Assembly (NCBI RefSeq): GCF_018294505.1
Contig: NC_057798.1
Span: 375,778,189 to 375,842,188, forward strand
Reading direction: 5' to 3'
From: Triticum aestivum
Lineage: Eukaryota; Streptophyta; Magnoliopsida; Poales; Poaceae
DNA length: 64,000 nucleotides
Of the stretch, positions 23,069-34,207 are shown piece by piece (the first letter of the stretch is position 1; each line of letters starts with the position of its first letter). Position numbers and translations under genes: made by a program. A model generated the notes under the pieces. It was not told where the DNA came from, made no database searches, and worked only from the letters and a program-made list of their open reading frames with translations.

Positions 23069-24806
23069 TGTTGGGGAACGTAGTAATTTCAAAAAAAATC
23101 CTACGCACACGCAAGATCATGGTGATGCATAGCAACGAGAGGGGAGAGTGTTGTCCACGTACCCTCGTAGACCGAAAGCGTAAGAGTTAGAACAACGCGG
23201 TTGATGTAGTCGTACGACTTCACGGCCTGACCGATCAAGCACCGAAACTACGACACCTCCGAGTTCTAGCACATGTTCAGCTCGATGACGTCCCTCGAAC
23301 TCCTATCCAGCCGAGTGTCGAGGGAGAGTTCCGTTAGCATGATGACGTGGTGACGATCTTGATGTTCTACCGTCACAGGGCTTCACCTAATCACCGCTAC
23401 AATATTATCGAGGATGACTATGGTGGAGGGGGGCACCGCACATGGCTAAGAGATCAAGAGATCAATTGTTGTGTCTAGAGGTGCCCCCTGCCCCCGTATA
23501 TAAAGGAGCAAGGGGGAGGGGCGGCCGGCCTAGGAGGGGGCGCGCCATGGGGAGTCCTACTCCCACTGGGAGTAGGACTCCCTCCTTCCTTGTTGGACTA
23601 GGAGAAGGGGGGGGGGGAAAGGGAGAGGAGGAGAAGGAAAGAGGGGGGCCGGCCCCCTTTTCCTAAACAAATTCGGTTTGGGCCTTGGGGGGCACGCCCC
23701 ACACTCCCCTTGCTGCCCTCTATTTCCACTAAGGCCATGTAGGCCCATTAAACCCCCGGGGGGTTCCGTAACCTCCCGGTACTCCGGTAAAATCTCGATT
23801 TCACCCAGAACACTTCCGATATCCAAATATAGGCTTCCAATATATCAATCTTCATGTCTCGACCATTTGAAGACTCCTCGTCATGTCCGTGATCACATTC
23901 GGGACTCCGAACAACCTTCGGTACATCAAAACTCGTAAACTCATAATATAACTGTCATCGAAACCTTAAGCGTGTGGACCCTACGGGTTCGAGAACTATG
24001 TAGACATGACCGAGACACGTTTCCGGTCAATAACCAATAGCGGAAACCTGGATGCTCATATTGGCTCCTACATATTCTATGAAGATCTTTATCGGTCAAA
24101 CCGCATAACAACATACGTTGTTCCCTTTGTCATCGGTATGTTACTTGCCCGAGATTCGATCGTCGGTATCTCAATACCTAGTTCAATCTCGTTACCGGCA
24201 AGTCTCTTTACTCGTTATGTAATGCATCATTCCGTAACTAACTCATTAGCTACATTGCTTGCAAGGCTTATAGTGATGTGCATTACCGAGAGGGCCCAGA
24301 GATACCTCTCCGACAATCGGAGTGACAAAACCTAATCTCGAAATAGGCCAACTCAACATGTACCTTTGGAGACACCTGTAGAGCTCCTTTGTAATCACCC
24401 AGTTACGTTGTGACATTTGGTAGCACACAAAGTGTTCCTCCGGTAAACGGGCGTTGCATAATCTCATAGTTGTAGGAACATGTATAAGTCATGAAGAAAG
24501 CAATAGCAACATACTAAACGATCAAGTGTTAAGCTAACAGAATGGGTCAAGTCAATCACATCACTCTACTAATGATGTGATCCCATTAATCAAGTGACAA
24601 CTCATGTCTATGGTTTGGAAACATAACCATCTTTGATTAATGAGCTAGTCAAGTAGAGGCATACTAGTGACATTATGTTTGTCTATGTATTCACACATGT
24701 ATCATGTTTCTGGTTAATACAATTCTAGCATGAATAATAAACATTTACCATGATATAAGGAAATAAATAATAACTTTATTATTGCCTCTAGGGCATATTT
24801 CCTTCA
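23069..24806 (-). repeat. 3' LTR of copia C (left in the window)
   Basis: In the plus-strand text it reads TGTTGGGGAACGTAGTAATT...ATATTTCCTTCA, the reverse of TGAAGGAAATAT...CCCCAACA. Length 1738 bp. The TATA box (TTTATATACGGGGG on the minus strand) lies at about 23497-23510, and a perfect 14-bp stem-loop is just upstream of it in transcription order at 23551-23581. Confidence 0.93.
23551..23581. repeat. U3 stem-loop in the 3' LTR of copia C
   Basis: GGAGTCCTACTCCC and GGGAGTAGGACTCC form a perfect 14-bp stem with a 3-base loop. The counterpart in the other LTR is at 30538-30568. Confidence 0.93.
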
Positions 24807-24820
24807 GTCTCCCACTTGCA
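24807..24820 (-). promoter_or_regulatory. polypurine tract of copia C
   Basis: Minus strand reads TGCAAGTGGGAGAC directly before the LTR start, identical to the tract of copia A. Confidence 0.88.
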
Positions 24821-24882
24821 CTAGAGTCAATAATCTAGATTACACAGTAATGATTCTAACACACATGGAGCCTTGGTGCTGA

Positions 24883-25491
24883 TCATTGTTTTGCTCGTGG
24901 AAGAGGCTTAGTCAACGGGTCTGCAACATTCAGATCCGTATGTATCTTGCAAATCTCTATGTCTCCCACCTGGACTTGGTCCCGGATGCAATTGAAGCGT
25001 CTCTTGATGTGCTTGGTCCTCTTGTGAAATATGGATTCCTTTGCCAAGGCAATTGCACCAGTATTGTCACAAAAGATCTTCATTGGTCCTGATGCACTAG
25101 GTATGACACCTAGATCGGAAATGAATTCCTTCATCCAGACTCCTTCATTTGTTGCTTCCGAAGCAGCTATGTACTCCGCTTCGCATGTAGATCCCGCCAC
25201 GATGCTTTGTTTAGAACTGCACCAACTGACAGCTCCACCGTTCAATATAAACACGTATCCAGTTTGCGATTTAGAATCGTCCGGATCAGTGTCAAAGCTT
25301 GCACCGACGTAACCATTTACGACTAGCTCTTTGTCACCTCCATAAACGAGAAACATATCCTTAGTCCTTTTCAGGTATTTCACAATATTCTTGACCGCTG
25401 TCCAGTGATCCACTCCTGGATTACTTTGGTACCTCCCTGCTAAACTTATTGCTAAGCATACATCAGGTCTGGTACATAGCATTGCATACAT
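24883..25491 (-). pseudogene. RNase H of copia C
   Basis: A 202-aa open frame: MLCTRPDVCLAISLAGRYQS, the copia connection after RT, then the RNase H. Catalytic residues of the family sit in GYVDASF, STCEAEY and FCDNTGA. Here the first reads GYVGASFD (Gly for Asp), while the Glu (STCEAEY) and second Asp (FCDNTGA) are kept. It ends with VADPLTKPLPRAKQ. The frame is cut off from the main gag-pol by a stop (plus strand CTTAAGC near 25507) and a frameshift near 25590. The original product was one polyprotein with the next feature. Confidence 0.88.
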
Positions 25492-25537
25492 GATAGAGCC
25501 TATGGCTTAAGCATAGGGAACATCTTTCATTTTCTCT

Positions 25538-28500
25538 CTATCTTTTGCTGTGGTCGGGCATTGAGTCTGACTCAACTTCACACCTTGCAGGCAAGAACCC
25601 TTTCTTTGCCTGATCCATTTTGAACTTTTTCAAAACTTTATCAAGGTATGTGCTTTGTGAAAGTCCAATTAAGCGTCTTGATTTATCTCTATAGATCTTG
25701 ATGCCCAATATGTAAGCAGCTTCACCGAGGTCTTTCATCGAAAAAAATTTATTCAAGTATCCCTTTATGCTATCTAGAAATTCTATATCATTTCCAATTA
25801 ATAATATGTCGTCTACATATACTATCAGAAATGCTACAGAGCTCCAACTCACTTTCTTGTAAATACAGGCTTCTCCAAAAGTCTGTATAAAACCATATGC
25901 TTTGATCACACTATCAAAGCGTTCATTCCAACTCCGAGAGGCTTGCACCAGTCCATAGATGGATCGCTGGAGCTTGCACACTTTGTTAGCACCTTTTGGA
26001 TCGACAAAACCTTTTGGTTGCATCATATACAACTCTTCTTCCAGAAATCCATTCAGGAATGCAGTTTTGACATCCATTTGCCATATTTCATAATCATAAA
26101 ATGCGGCAATTGCTAACATGATTCGGACAGACTTAAGCATCGCTACGGGTGAGAAAGTCTCATCGTAGTCAACCCATTGAACTTGTTGAAAACCTTTCAC
26201 AACAAGTCGAGCTTTGTAGACAGTTACATTACCATCAGCGTCAGTCTTCTTCTTGAAGATCCATTTATTCTCGATGGCTTGCCGATCATCGGGCAAGTCA
26301 ACCAAAGTCCATACTTTGTTCTCATACATGGATCCCATCTCAGATTTCATGGCCTCATGCCATTTTGCGGAATCTGGGCTCATCATCGCTTCCTCATAGT
26401 TCGTAGGTTCGCCATGGTCAAGTAACATGACTTCCAGAATAGGATTACCGTACCACTCTGGTGCGGATCTTACTCTGGTTGACCTACGAGGTTCGGTAGT
26501 AACTTGATCTGAAGTTTCATGATCAATATCATTAGCTTCCTCACTGATTGGTGTAGTCGTCACAGGAACCGGTTTCTGTGATGAACTACTTTCCAATAAG
26601 GGAGCAGGTACAGTTACCTCATCAAGTTCTACTTTCCTCCCACTCACTTCTTTCGAGAGAAACTCCTTCTCTAGAAAGGATCCGAATTTAGCAACAAAAG
26701 TCTTGCCTTCAGATCTGTGATAGAAGGTGTACCCAATAGTCTCTTTTGGGTATCCTATGAAGACACATTTCTCCGATTTGGGTTCGAGCTTATCTGGTTG
26801 AAGTTTCTTCACATAAGCATCGCAGCCCCAAACTTTAAGAAACGACAACTTTGGTTTCTTGCCAAACCACAGTTCATAAGGCGTCGTCTCAACGGATTTT
26901 GATGGTGCCCTATTTAACGTGAATGCGGCCGTCTCTAAAGCATAACCCCAAAACGATAGCGGTAAATCAGTAAGAGACATCATAGATCGCACCATATCTA
27001 GTAAAGTACGATTACGACGTTCGGACACACCATTTCGTTGTGGTGTTCCGGGTGGCGTGAGTTGCGAAACTATTCCGCATTGTTTCAAATGTAAACCAAA
27101 CTCGTAACTCAAATATTCTCCTCCACGATCAGATCGTAGAAACTTTATTTTCTTGTTACGATGATTTTCCACTTCACTCTGAAATTCTTTGAACTTTTCA
27201 AATGTTTCAGACTTGTGTTTCATTAAGTAGATATACCCATATCTGCTCAAATCATCTGTGAAGGTGAGAAAATAACGATACCCGCCGCGAGCCTCAATAT
27301 TCATTGGACCACATACATCAGTATGTATGATTTCCAACAAATCAGTTGCTCGCTCCATAGTTCCGGAGAACGGCGTTTTAGTCATCTTGCCCATGAGGCA
27401 CGGTTCGCAAGTACCAAGTGATTCATAATCAAGTGATTCCAGAAGTCCATCAGTATGGAGTTTCTTCATGCGCTTTACACCAATATGACCCAAACGGCAG
27501 TGCCACAAATAAGTTGCACTATCATTATCAACTCTGCATCTTTTGGCTTCAACATTATGAATATGTGTATCACTACTATCGAGATTTAATAAAAATAGAC
27601 CACTCTTCAAGGGTGCATGACCATAAAAGATATTACTCATATAAATAGAACAACCATTATTCTCTGATTTAAATGAATAACCGTCTCGCATCAAACAAGA
27701 TCCAGATATAATGTTCATGCTCAACGCTGGCACCAAATAACAATTATTCAGGTCTAAAACTAATCCCGAAGGTAGATGTAGAGGTAGCGTGCCGACCGCG
27801 ATCACATCGACTTTGGAACCATTTCCCACGCGCATCGTCACCTCGTCCTTAGCCAATCTTCGCTTAATCCGTAGTCCCTGTTTCGAGTTGCAAATATTAG
27901 CAACAGAACCAGTATCAAATACCCAGGTGCTACTGCGAGCATTAGTAAGGTACACATCAATAACATGTATATCACATATACCTTTGTTCACCTTGCCATC
28001 CTTCTTATCCGCCAAATACTTGGGGCAGTTCCGCTTCCAGTGACCAGTCTGCTTGCAGTAGAAGCACTCAGTCTCAGGCTTAGGTCCAGATTTGGGTTTC
28101 TTCTCTTGAGCAGCAACTTGTTTGCTGTTCTTCTTGAAGTTCCCCTTCTTCTTCCCTTTACCCTTTTTCTTGAAACTGGTGGTCTTATTGACCATCAACA
28201 CTTGATGCTCCTTCTTGATTTCTACCTCCGCAGCCTTTAGCATTGCGAAGAGCTCGGGAATAGTCTTGTCCATCCCTTGCATATTATAGTTCATCACGAA
28301 GCTCTTGTAGCTTGGTGGCAGTGATTGAAGAATTCTGTCAATGACACTATCATCAGGAAGATTAACTCCCAGTTGAATCAAGTGATTATTATACCCAGAC
28401 ATTTTGAGTATATGTTCACTGACAGAACTATTCTCTTCCATCTTGCAGCTATAGAACTTATTGGAGACTTCATATCTCTCAATCCGGGCATTTGCTTGAA

Positions 28501-28822
28501 ATATTAACTTCAACTCCTGGAACATCTCATATGCTCCATGACGTTCAAAACGTCGTTGAAGTCCCGGTTCTAAGCCGTAAAGCATGGCACACTGAACTAT
28601 CGAGTAGTCATCAGCTTTGCTCTGCCAGACGTTCTTAACGTCGTCAGTTGCATCTGCAGCAGGCCTGGCACCCAGCGGTGCTTCCAGGACGTAATTCTTC
28701 TGTGCAGCAATGAGGATAATCCTCAAGTTACGGACCCAGTCCGTGTAATTGCTACCATCATCTTTCAACTTAGCTTTCTCAAGGAACGCATTAAAATTCA
28801 ACGGAACAACAGCACGAGCCAT
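25538..28822 (-). CDS. gag-pol polyprotein of copia C (gag, protease, integrase, RT), nearly complete
   Basis: 1094 aa from ATG at 28822. Order: gag (residues about 1-240, with YEMFQELKLIFQA and SLPPSYKSFVMNY); zinc knuckle CFYCKQTGHWKRNCP (about 255-270); protease active site WVFDTGSVANIC (about 305); pre-integrase zinc finger LWHCRLGHIG...CEPC (about 440-475); integrase with catalytic Asp in HTDVCGPM, Asp in RSDRGGEY and Glu in SERRNRTLL; then RT with MDVKTAFLNG and YVDDILL (about 1005-1020). All active-site residues seen are intact. The last about 20 residues are a frameshifted tail, so the RNase H lies in the separate frame 24883-25491. A copia polyprotein is normally about 1300 aa in one frame. 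The start has no competing upstream ATG in frame. Confidence 0.93.
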   Translation of the reverse strand: MARAVVPLNFNAFLEKAKLKDDGSNYTDWVRNLRIILIAAQKNYVLEAPLGARPAADATDDVKNVWQSKADDYSIVQCAMLYGLEPGLQRRFERHGAYEMFQELKLIFQANARIERYEVSNKFYSCKMEENSSVSEHILKMSGYNNHLIQLGVNLPDDSVIDRILQSLPPSYKSFVMNYNMQGMDKTIPELFAMLKAAEVEIKKEHQVLMVNKTTSFKKKGKGKKKGNFKKNSKQVAAQEKKPKSGPKPETECFYCKQTGHWKRNCPKYLADKKDGKVNKGICDIHVIDVYLTNARSSTWVFDTGSVANICNSKQGLRIKRRLAKDEVTMRVGNGSKVDVIAVGTLPLHLPSGLVLDLNNCYLVPALSMNIISGSCLMRDGYSFKSENNGCSIYMSNIFYGHAPLKSGLFLLNLDSSDTHIHNVEAKRCRVDNDSATYLWHCRLGHIGVKRMKKLHTDGLLESLDYESLGTCEPCLMGKMTKTPFSGTMERATDLLEIIHTDVCGPMNIEARGGYRYFLTFTDDLSRYGYIYLMKHKSETFEKFKEFQSEVENHRNKKIKFLRSDRGGEYLSYEFGLHLKQCGIVSQLTPPGTPQRNGVSERRNRTLLDMVRSMMSLTDLPLSFWGYALETAAFTLNRAPSKSVETTPYELWFGKKPKLSFLKVWGCDAYVKKLQPDKLEPKSEKCVFIGYPKETIGYTFYHRSEGKTFVAKFGSFLEKEFLSKEVSGRKVELDEVTVPAPLLESSSSQKPVPVTTTPISEEANDIDHETSDQVTTEPRRSTRVRSAPEWYGNPILEVMLLDHGEPTNYEEAMMSPDSAKWHEAMKSEMGSMYENKVWTLVDLPDDRQAIENKWIFKKKTDADGNVTVYKARLVVKGFQQVQWVDYDETFSPVAMLKSVRIMLAIAAFYDYEIWQMDVKTAFLNGFLEEELYMMQPKGFVDPKGANKVCKLQRSIYGLVQASRSWNERFDSVIKAYGFIQTFGEACIYKKVSWSSVAFLIVYVDDILLIGNDIEFLDSIKGYLNKFFSMKDLGEAAYILGIKIYRDKSRRLIGLSQSTYLDKVLKKFKMDQAKKGFLPARCEVESDSMPDHSKR

Positions 28823-30035
28823 CTATCTACAACAAACATAGACAAGCAAAATACTATCAGGTACTAAGTTCATGATAAATTTAAGTTCAATTAATCATAT
28901 TACTAAAGAACTCCCACTTAGATAGACATCTCTCTAGTCATCTAAGTGATCACGTGATCCAAATCAACTAAACCATGTCCGATCATCACGTGAGATGGAG
29001 TAGTTTTCAATGGTGAACATCACTATGTTGATCATATCTACTATATGATTCACGTTCGACCTTTCGGTCTCCATGTTCCGAGGCCATAGTTGTATATGCT
29101 AGGCTCGTCAAGTTTAACCTGAGTATTCTGCGTGTGCAACTGTTTTGCACCCATTGTATTTGAACGTAGAGCCTATCACACCCGATCATCACGTGGTGTC
29201 TCAGCACGAAGAACTTTCGCAACGGTGCATACTCAGGGAGAACACTTCTTGATAATTAGTGAGAGATCATCTTATAATGCTACCGTCAATCAAAGCAAAA
29301 TAAGATGCATAAAGGATAAACATCACATGCAATCAATATAAGCGATATGATATGGCCATCATCATCTTGTGCTTGTGATCTCCATCTCCGAAGCACCGTC
29401 GTGATCACCATCGTCACCGGCGCGACACCTTGATCTCCATCGTAGCATCGTTGTCGTTTCGCCATCTATTGCTTCTACGACTATCGCTACCGCTTAGTGA
29501 TAAAGTAAAGCAATTACAGGGCGCTTGCATTTCATACAATAAAGCGACAACCATATGGCTCCTGCCAGTTGCCGATAACTCGGTTACAAAACATGATCAT
29601 CTCATACAATAAAATATAGCATCACGTCTTGACCATATCACATCACAACATGCCCTGCAAAAACAAGTTAGACGTCCTCTACTTTGTTGTTGCAAATTTT
29701 ACGTGGCTGCTACGGGCTGAGCAAGAACCGTTCTTACCTACGCATCAAAACCACAACGATAGTTCGTCAAGTTAGTGTTGTTTTAACCTTCGCAAGGACC
29801 GGGCGTAGCCACACTCGGTTCAACTAAAGTTGGAGAAACTGACACCCGCCAGCCACCTGTGTGCAAAGCACGTCGGTAGAACCAGTCTCGCGTAAGCGTA
29901 CGCGTAATGTCGGTCCGGGCCGCTTCATCCAACAATACCGTCGAACCAAAGTATGACATGCTGGTAAGCAGTATGACTTGTATCGCCCACAACTCACTTG
30001 TGTTCTACTCGTGCATATAACATCTACGCATAAAA
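28823..30035 (-). other. untranslated leader of copia C
   Basis: Region between primer binding site and the gag start. No coding frame. It is colinear with the leaders of B and A. A segment near 29390-29470 is rich in CATCTCCATC/ATCGTAGC, the complement of the GATGGAGAT-rich stretch seen in A and B. Confidence 0.65.
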
Positions 30036-30052
30036 CCAGGCTCGGATGCCAC
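30036..30052 (-). promoter_or_regulatory. primer binding site of copia C
   Basis: On the minus strand GTGGCATCCGAGCCTGGT lies directly after the 5' LTR. It resembles the initiator tRNA-Met site TGGTATCAGAGC with a few changes. Confidence 0.75.
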
Positions 30053-31770
30053 TGTTGGGGAACGTAGTAATTTCAAAAAAAAATCCTACGCACACGCATG
30101 ATCATGGTGATGGATAGCAACGAGAGGGGAGAGTGTTGTCCATGTACCCTCGTAGACCGAAAGCGGAAGTGTTAGAACAACGCGGTTGATGTAGTCGTAC
30201 GTCTTCACGGCCCGATCGATCAAGCACCGAAACTACGACACCTCCGAGTTCTAGCACACGTTCAGCTCGATGAGGTCCCTCGAACTCCGATCCAGCCGAG
30301 TGTCGAGGGAGAGTTCCGTCAGCACAATAGCATGGTGACGATCTTGATGTTCTACCGTCGCAGGGCTTCGCCTAAGCACCGCTACAATATTATCGAGGAG
30401 GACTATGGTGGAGGGGGGCACCGCACACGGCTAAGAGATCAAGAGATTAATTGTTGTGTCTAGATGTGCCTCCCTGCCCCCATATATAAAGGAGCAAGGG
30501 GGAGGGGGCGGCCGGCCTAGGAGGGGGCGCGCCATGGGGAGTCCTACTCCCACCGGGAGTAGGACTCCCTCCTTCCTTGTTGGACTAGGAGAAGGGGGGA
30601 GGAAAGGGAGAGGAGGAGAAGGAAAGAGGGGGGCTGGCCCCCTTGCCCTAAACCAATTCGGTTTGGGCCTTGGGGGGCGTGCCCCACACTCCCCTTGCTG
30701 CCCTCTATTTCCACTAAGGCCCATGTAGGCCCATTAAGCCCCCGGGGGGTTCCGATAACCTCCCGGTACTCCCGTAAAATCCCAATTTCACCCAGAACAC
30801 TTCCGATATCCAAATATAGGCTTCCAACATATCAATCTTCATGTCTCGACCATTTCGAGACTCCTCGTCATGTCCGTAATCACATTCGGGACTCCGAACA
30901 ACCTTCAGTACATCAAAACTCATAAACTCATAACATAACTGTCATCGAAACCTAAAGCGTGCGGACCCTACGGGTTCGAGAACTATGTATACATGACCGA
31001 GACATGTTTCCGGTCAATAACCAATAGCGGAACCTGGATGCTCATATTGGCTCCTACATATTCTACGAAGATCTTTATCGGTCAAACCACATAACAACAT
31101 ACGTTGTTCCCTTTGTCATCGGTATGTTACTTGCCCGAGATTCGATCATCGGTATCTCAATACCTAGTTCAATCTCGTTACCGATAAGTCTCTTTACTCG
31201 TTATGTAATGCATCATTTCGTAACTAACTCATTAGCTACATTGCTTGCAAGGCTTATAGTGAAAGATACCTCTTCGACAATCGGAGTGACAAAACCTAAT
31301 CTCGAAATACGCCAACTCAACATGTACCTTTGGAGACACCTGTAGAGATCCTTTATAATCACCCAGTTACGTTGTGACATTAGGTAGCACACAAAGTGTT
31401 CCTCCGATAAACGGGAGTTGCATAATCTCATAGTTGTAGGAACATGTATAAGTCATGAAGAAAGCAATATCAACATACTAAACGATCAAGTGCTAAGCTA
31501 ACGGAGTGGGTCAAGTCAATCACATCATTCTACTAATGATGTGATCCCGTTAATCAAATGACAAGTCATGTCTATGGTTTGGAAACATAACCATCTTTGA
31601 TTAATGAGCTAGTCAAGTAGAGGCATACTAGTGACATTATGTTTGTCTATGTATTCACACATGTATCATGTTTCCGGTTAATACAATTCTAGCATGAATA
31701 ATAAAAATTTACCATGATATAAGGAAATAAATAATAACTTTATTATTGCCTCTAGGGCATATTTCCTTCA
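30053..31770 (-). repeat. 5' LTR of copia C (right in the window)
   Basis: 1718 bp, reading TGTTGGGGAACG...TATTTCCTTCA on the plus strand. It is very similar to the left LTR with scattered single-base differences. One visible difference is a missing block of about 25 bases near 31262, where the left copy has GTGCATTACCGAGAGGGCCC. The TATA box on the minus strand is at about 30482-30490, and the stem-loop 30538-30568 is just upstream of it. Confidence 0.93.
30538..30568. repeat. U3 stem-loop in the 5' LTR of copia C
   Basis: Same 14-bp perfect stem as at 23551-23581 with the loop changed from ACT to ACC. Confidence 0.93.
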
Positions 31771-31775
31771 TATGA

Positions 31776-33064
31776 TCCTTTGTTCGCCGCCTCTGGACGG
31801 CAACCAGAGTCTTAGGGGCTACTATCTATACAGGGCACACCTAGCGCGTGCGGTACCATCAAAAATACATATATTACTTTGCGTACCTCAAAGCCTCTTA
31901 GCAGGCTCGTAAAAGCTTCATTCAACCCACTTTTTGCGGATGATATCCTCTCAACCATCGTAGCCATTAAGGTACGATGCGCCTCTGAGATAGCCGCTTG
32001 CTCCAGAAGGCCCATCAGTGTGTCCGGTTGTGCACCGGGAAATCCCAGACTCTTTCTATTGCTCTCCTTAGGAGCCGAATACTCCGGACTTCGGGAAGCC
32101 GAAGAATTACCTTCTGGCCTTTGTGGATCAGGAGAAATCCTCCGTGACGACACCTCAGGGTCGTCCACCCCATGAGGCAGGGAGGCAGGAGGAGGCGTTT
32201 CGCTCTCCTTCATCTCCGGAAGAAGATCCCCCAAAGACGAACTCTGCTGAGAGGAGCTACGAGCCGGACTGCAAGATATATGTCTCGGTTATTATTCTCA
32301 GAGATAAAGCAGGATATATTTACCAAAGTGCTTTTGTTCACTTATAGCTCGGTTGAGGGCTGGCCCCCTTGCGGGCGCTGTGCGGTAAGGATGCCCTCTG
32401 GGGCAGGGCCCCCTGGTGAAGGTTTCTTCCCTCGTTTGGAAACCTCCGCTTCTAAGTCTTCGGAGGCGGCCCTTTTCTTCCCGTGGGGAGAGGGGATTCT
32501 AGATTCACCTCCTCGATTATCCTCCTTCATGGAGACATTAATTCCCCCGGTTTGGATGTGTAATGTATGAAGCCCACTTTCGGCTTCTCTATTCCTCCCT
32601 TCATCTTCTCGTGATGGCACTTGATAGGGTGCGCGCTCAAGCATCCTGGTTAGTACAAGATCCGGCGAGCCTTCGGGAAGGGGGGCCGAACACCTGATCC
32701 TCTCCGCTCTTATCCAGTCCTGGCCGAGAGCAATTTTTCAAAATGATGTTGTGACAAATATAAAGACGACATGTTCGGTCGCGGAATTACTTACTTGGGT
32801 ATCTGGACGGTTGCATTTGAGACCCGCGTCCTCGGTGGTGTCCGGACACTATATTCGTGATCCGAAGGACAATCCATACATCTCTTCGAGCGTCATGCCG
32901 AAGAATTGTTGAATAGTTTGCGGTCCTTCCGGATTGAACTCCCACATACGGAGAGATCGACGTTGGCATGGCAAGACCCGACGAACTAGCATTACTTGCA
33001 TTACCTTGACAAGACTGACATCCCTCTTGAGGAGATCTCGGATGCGGCTGTGCAATGTCAGCAC
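31776..33064 (-). pseudogene. antisense gene of Gypsy E, middle part
   Basis: On the minus strand: HSRIRDLLKRDVSLVKVMQV and MWEFNPEGPQTIQQFFGMTL (33064-32849), then a charged region (32644-32342, ASEDLEAEVSKRGKKPSPGG), then SGLNEAFTSLLRGFEV (32234-31812). These blocks are in different frames and are probably separate exons plus decay. The middle is low-complexity (Pro, Ser, Glu) as in the antisense proteins of related Gypsy elements. The gene then runs into copia C and resumes at 23063. Confidence 0.7.
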
Positions 33065-33068
33065 GTCA

Positions 33069-33665
33069 TTAACTGGCCCTCAGTCCAGCCCCTTGTTGAC
33101 CCATGACGCCGGTTGGGGCGGAGGGCCCGAGCGGAAGGCGGGGGCGGCCGCTCGCTTTGTTACCTCGGGGAGCTGTGATGTAAAACCACTCTCGTTGCCA
33201 TAAGTCGGACACCTCCGGGAAGGAATCCTTTGGCCATAGGGTGTCGGCGCCTTTGCTTATTATAGCGCCTCCGCACTCCGCGTGTCGCCCGTCGATCATC
33301 TTTGGCTTCACATTGAAGGTCTTGAGCCATAAGCCGAAGTGTGGGGTGATGCGGAGGAAGGCCTCACACATGACGATAAACGACGAGATGTGAAGGATGG
33401 AATCTGGAGCTAGATCATGGAAATCTAGCCCGTAATAGAACATGAGCCCTCTAACAAAGGGATCAAGACTGAAGCCTAGCCCTCGGAGGAAGTGGGAAAC
33501 AAATACAACGCTCTCGTTGGGTTCGGGAGTGGGGATGACCTGCCCTTGGGCAGGCAGCCTGTGCGGGATTTCGACGGTCAGATACCTGGCCTCCCTAAGC
33601 TTCTTGATTTCCTCCTCTGTGACGGAGGAGGCCATCCACCAGCCTTGAAGGTTGGATCCGGCCAT
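33069..33665 (-). pseudogene. antisense gene of Gypsy E, N-terminal domain (putative gypsy-type transposon domain)
   Basis: A 198-aa minus-strand frame starting at ATG 33665. Residues 50-115 (VVFVSHFLRGLGFSLDPFVR, GLDFHDLAPDSILHISSFIV, CEAFLRITPHFGLWLKTF) match the domain named 'putative gypsy type transposon' in Pfam (Transposase_28). Despite the name no transposase activity is established. It continues to WPKDSFPEVSDLWQREWFYI. A minus-strand TATA box is located about 100 bp upstream of the ATG. The frame is open over this exon; downstream exons are interrupted. Confidence 0.8.
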
Positions 33666-33765
33666 GGTTGAAGGTCCGAAGCGCTTAGCCTGAGCCTTGG
33701 GTGTTAGAAGTCGAGGTGGGGGAAGAGGAGGATCGAGCGTGGGAAGAAAAGGACAGGCTTGGGCC

Positions 33766-33773
33766 CCTTTATA
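33766..33773 (-). promoter_or_regulatory. TATA box upstream of the antisense gene of Gypsy E
   Basis: Minus strand reads TATAAAGG, 101-108 bases upstream of the ATG at 33665. That is a fitting distance for a Pol II promoter with a leader of about 70 bases. Confidence 0.55.
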
Positions 33774-34207
33774 AAGAAGGTGAATATCAAGCGTCCTCCG
33801 CGTGGTCGTTTGGAACTTGCCTAAAATCGAGGAGTCATACTAACAAGCACGGTTGGGTTACCCACACCCGTATTGATGAGAATCCTGTGATAAGGGGAAC
33901 ACGATCTCTGCTTCAACAAGACGTGCCAATAAAACCGCCTCGCAATGTGTGTAGTGGCAGACTGGGAAAAACGGATCAAAATAACCGGGCCGTGGCGTGA
34001 TGTCACGTTATGAAAAGTTGTCAGCAGATTAGATTTGTGGAATATTGTGCTCTCAACGATGGTATGTGGAATTTCTTTTGCAGAGCCGGACACGATCCTT
34101 GTGTTCAAAATCTTCCATGGAGTATTCGGAGAAGGAACCCGCCTTGCAATGCCGAAGACAATTTGCGCGTCGGACTCATCGTCATTGAAGCCTGGTTCAC
34201 GGGCTAC
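33774..34207. other. Gypsy E 3' untranslated region, no gene seen
   Basis: Short open frames on both strands only. No recognisable protein. The polypurine tract of E should be at its right end; the text before the LTR is GGTTCACGGGCTAC, which is not a good purine run. Confidence 0.5.

Larger units (their letters stand above)
23069..31770 (-). mobile_element. Copia element C, nearly intact, minus strand, nested in Gypsy E
   Basis: Both LTRs (23069-24806 and 30053-31770), primer binding site, polypurine tract and an almost open gag-pol are present. Target sites are TACGA (23064-23068) on the left and TATGA (31771-31775) on the right: four of five bases agree and the difference is a C-to-T change. 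The insertion splits the antisense gene of E. Only one frameshift and one stop were found in about 4 kb of coding sequence, far fewer than in A, B or D, so it is the youngest large element here. Confidence 0.95.

Noticed and set aside
23442..23938. Open frames in LTRs of copia C (23442-23666, 23678-23938 and the twin set at 30456-30925)
   Set aside because: They occur in both LTRs at the same positions, are Gly/Pro/Arg-rich from GC runs, and have no domain.
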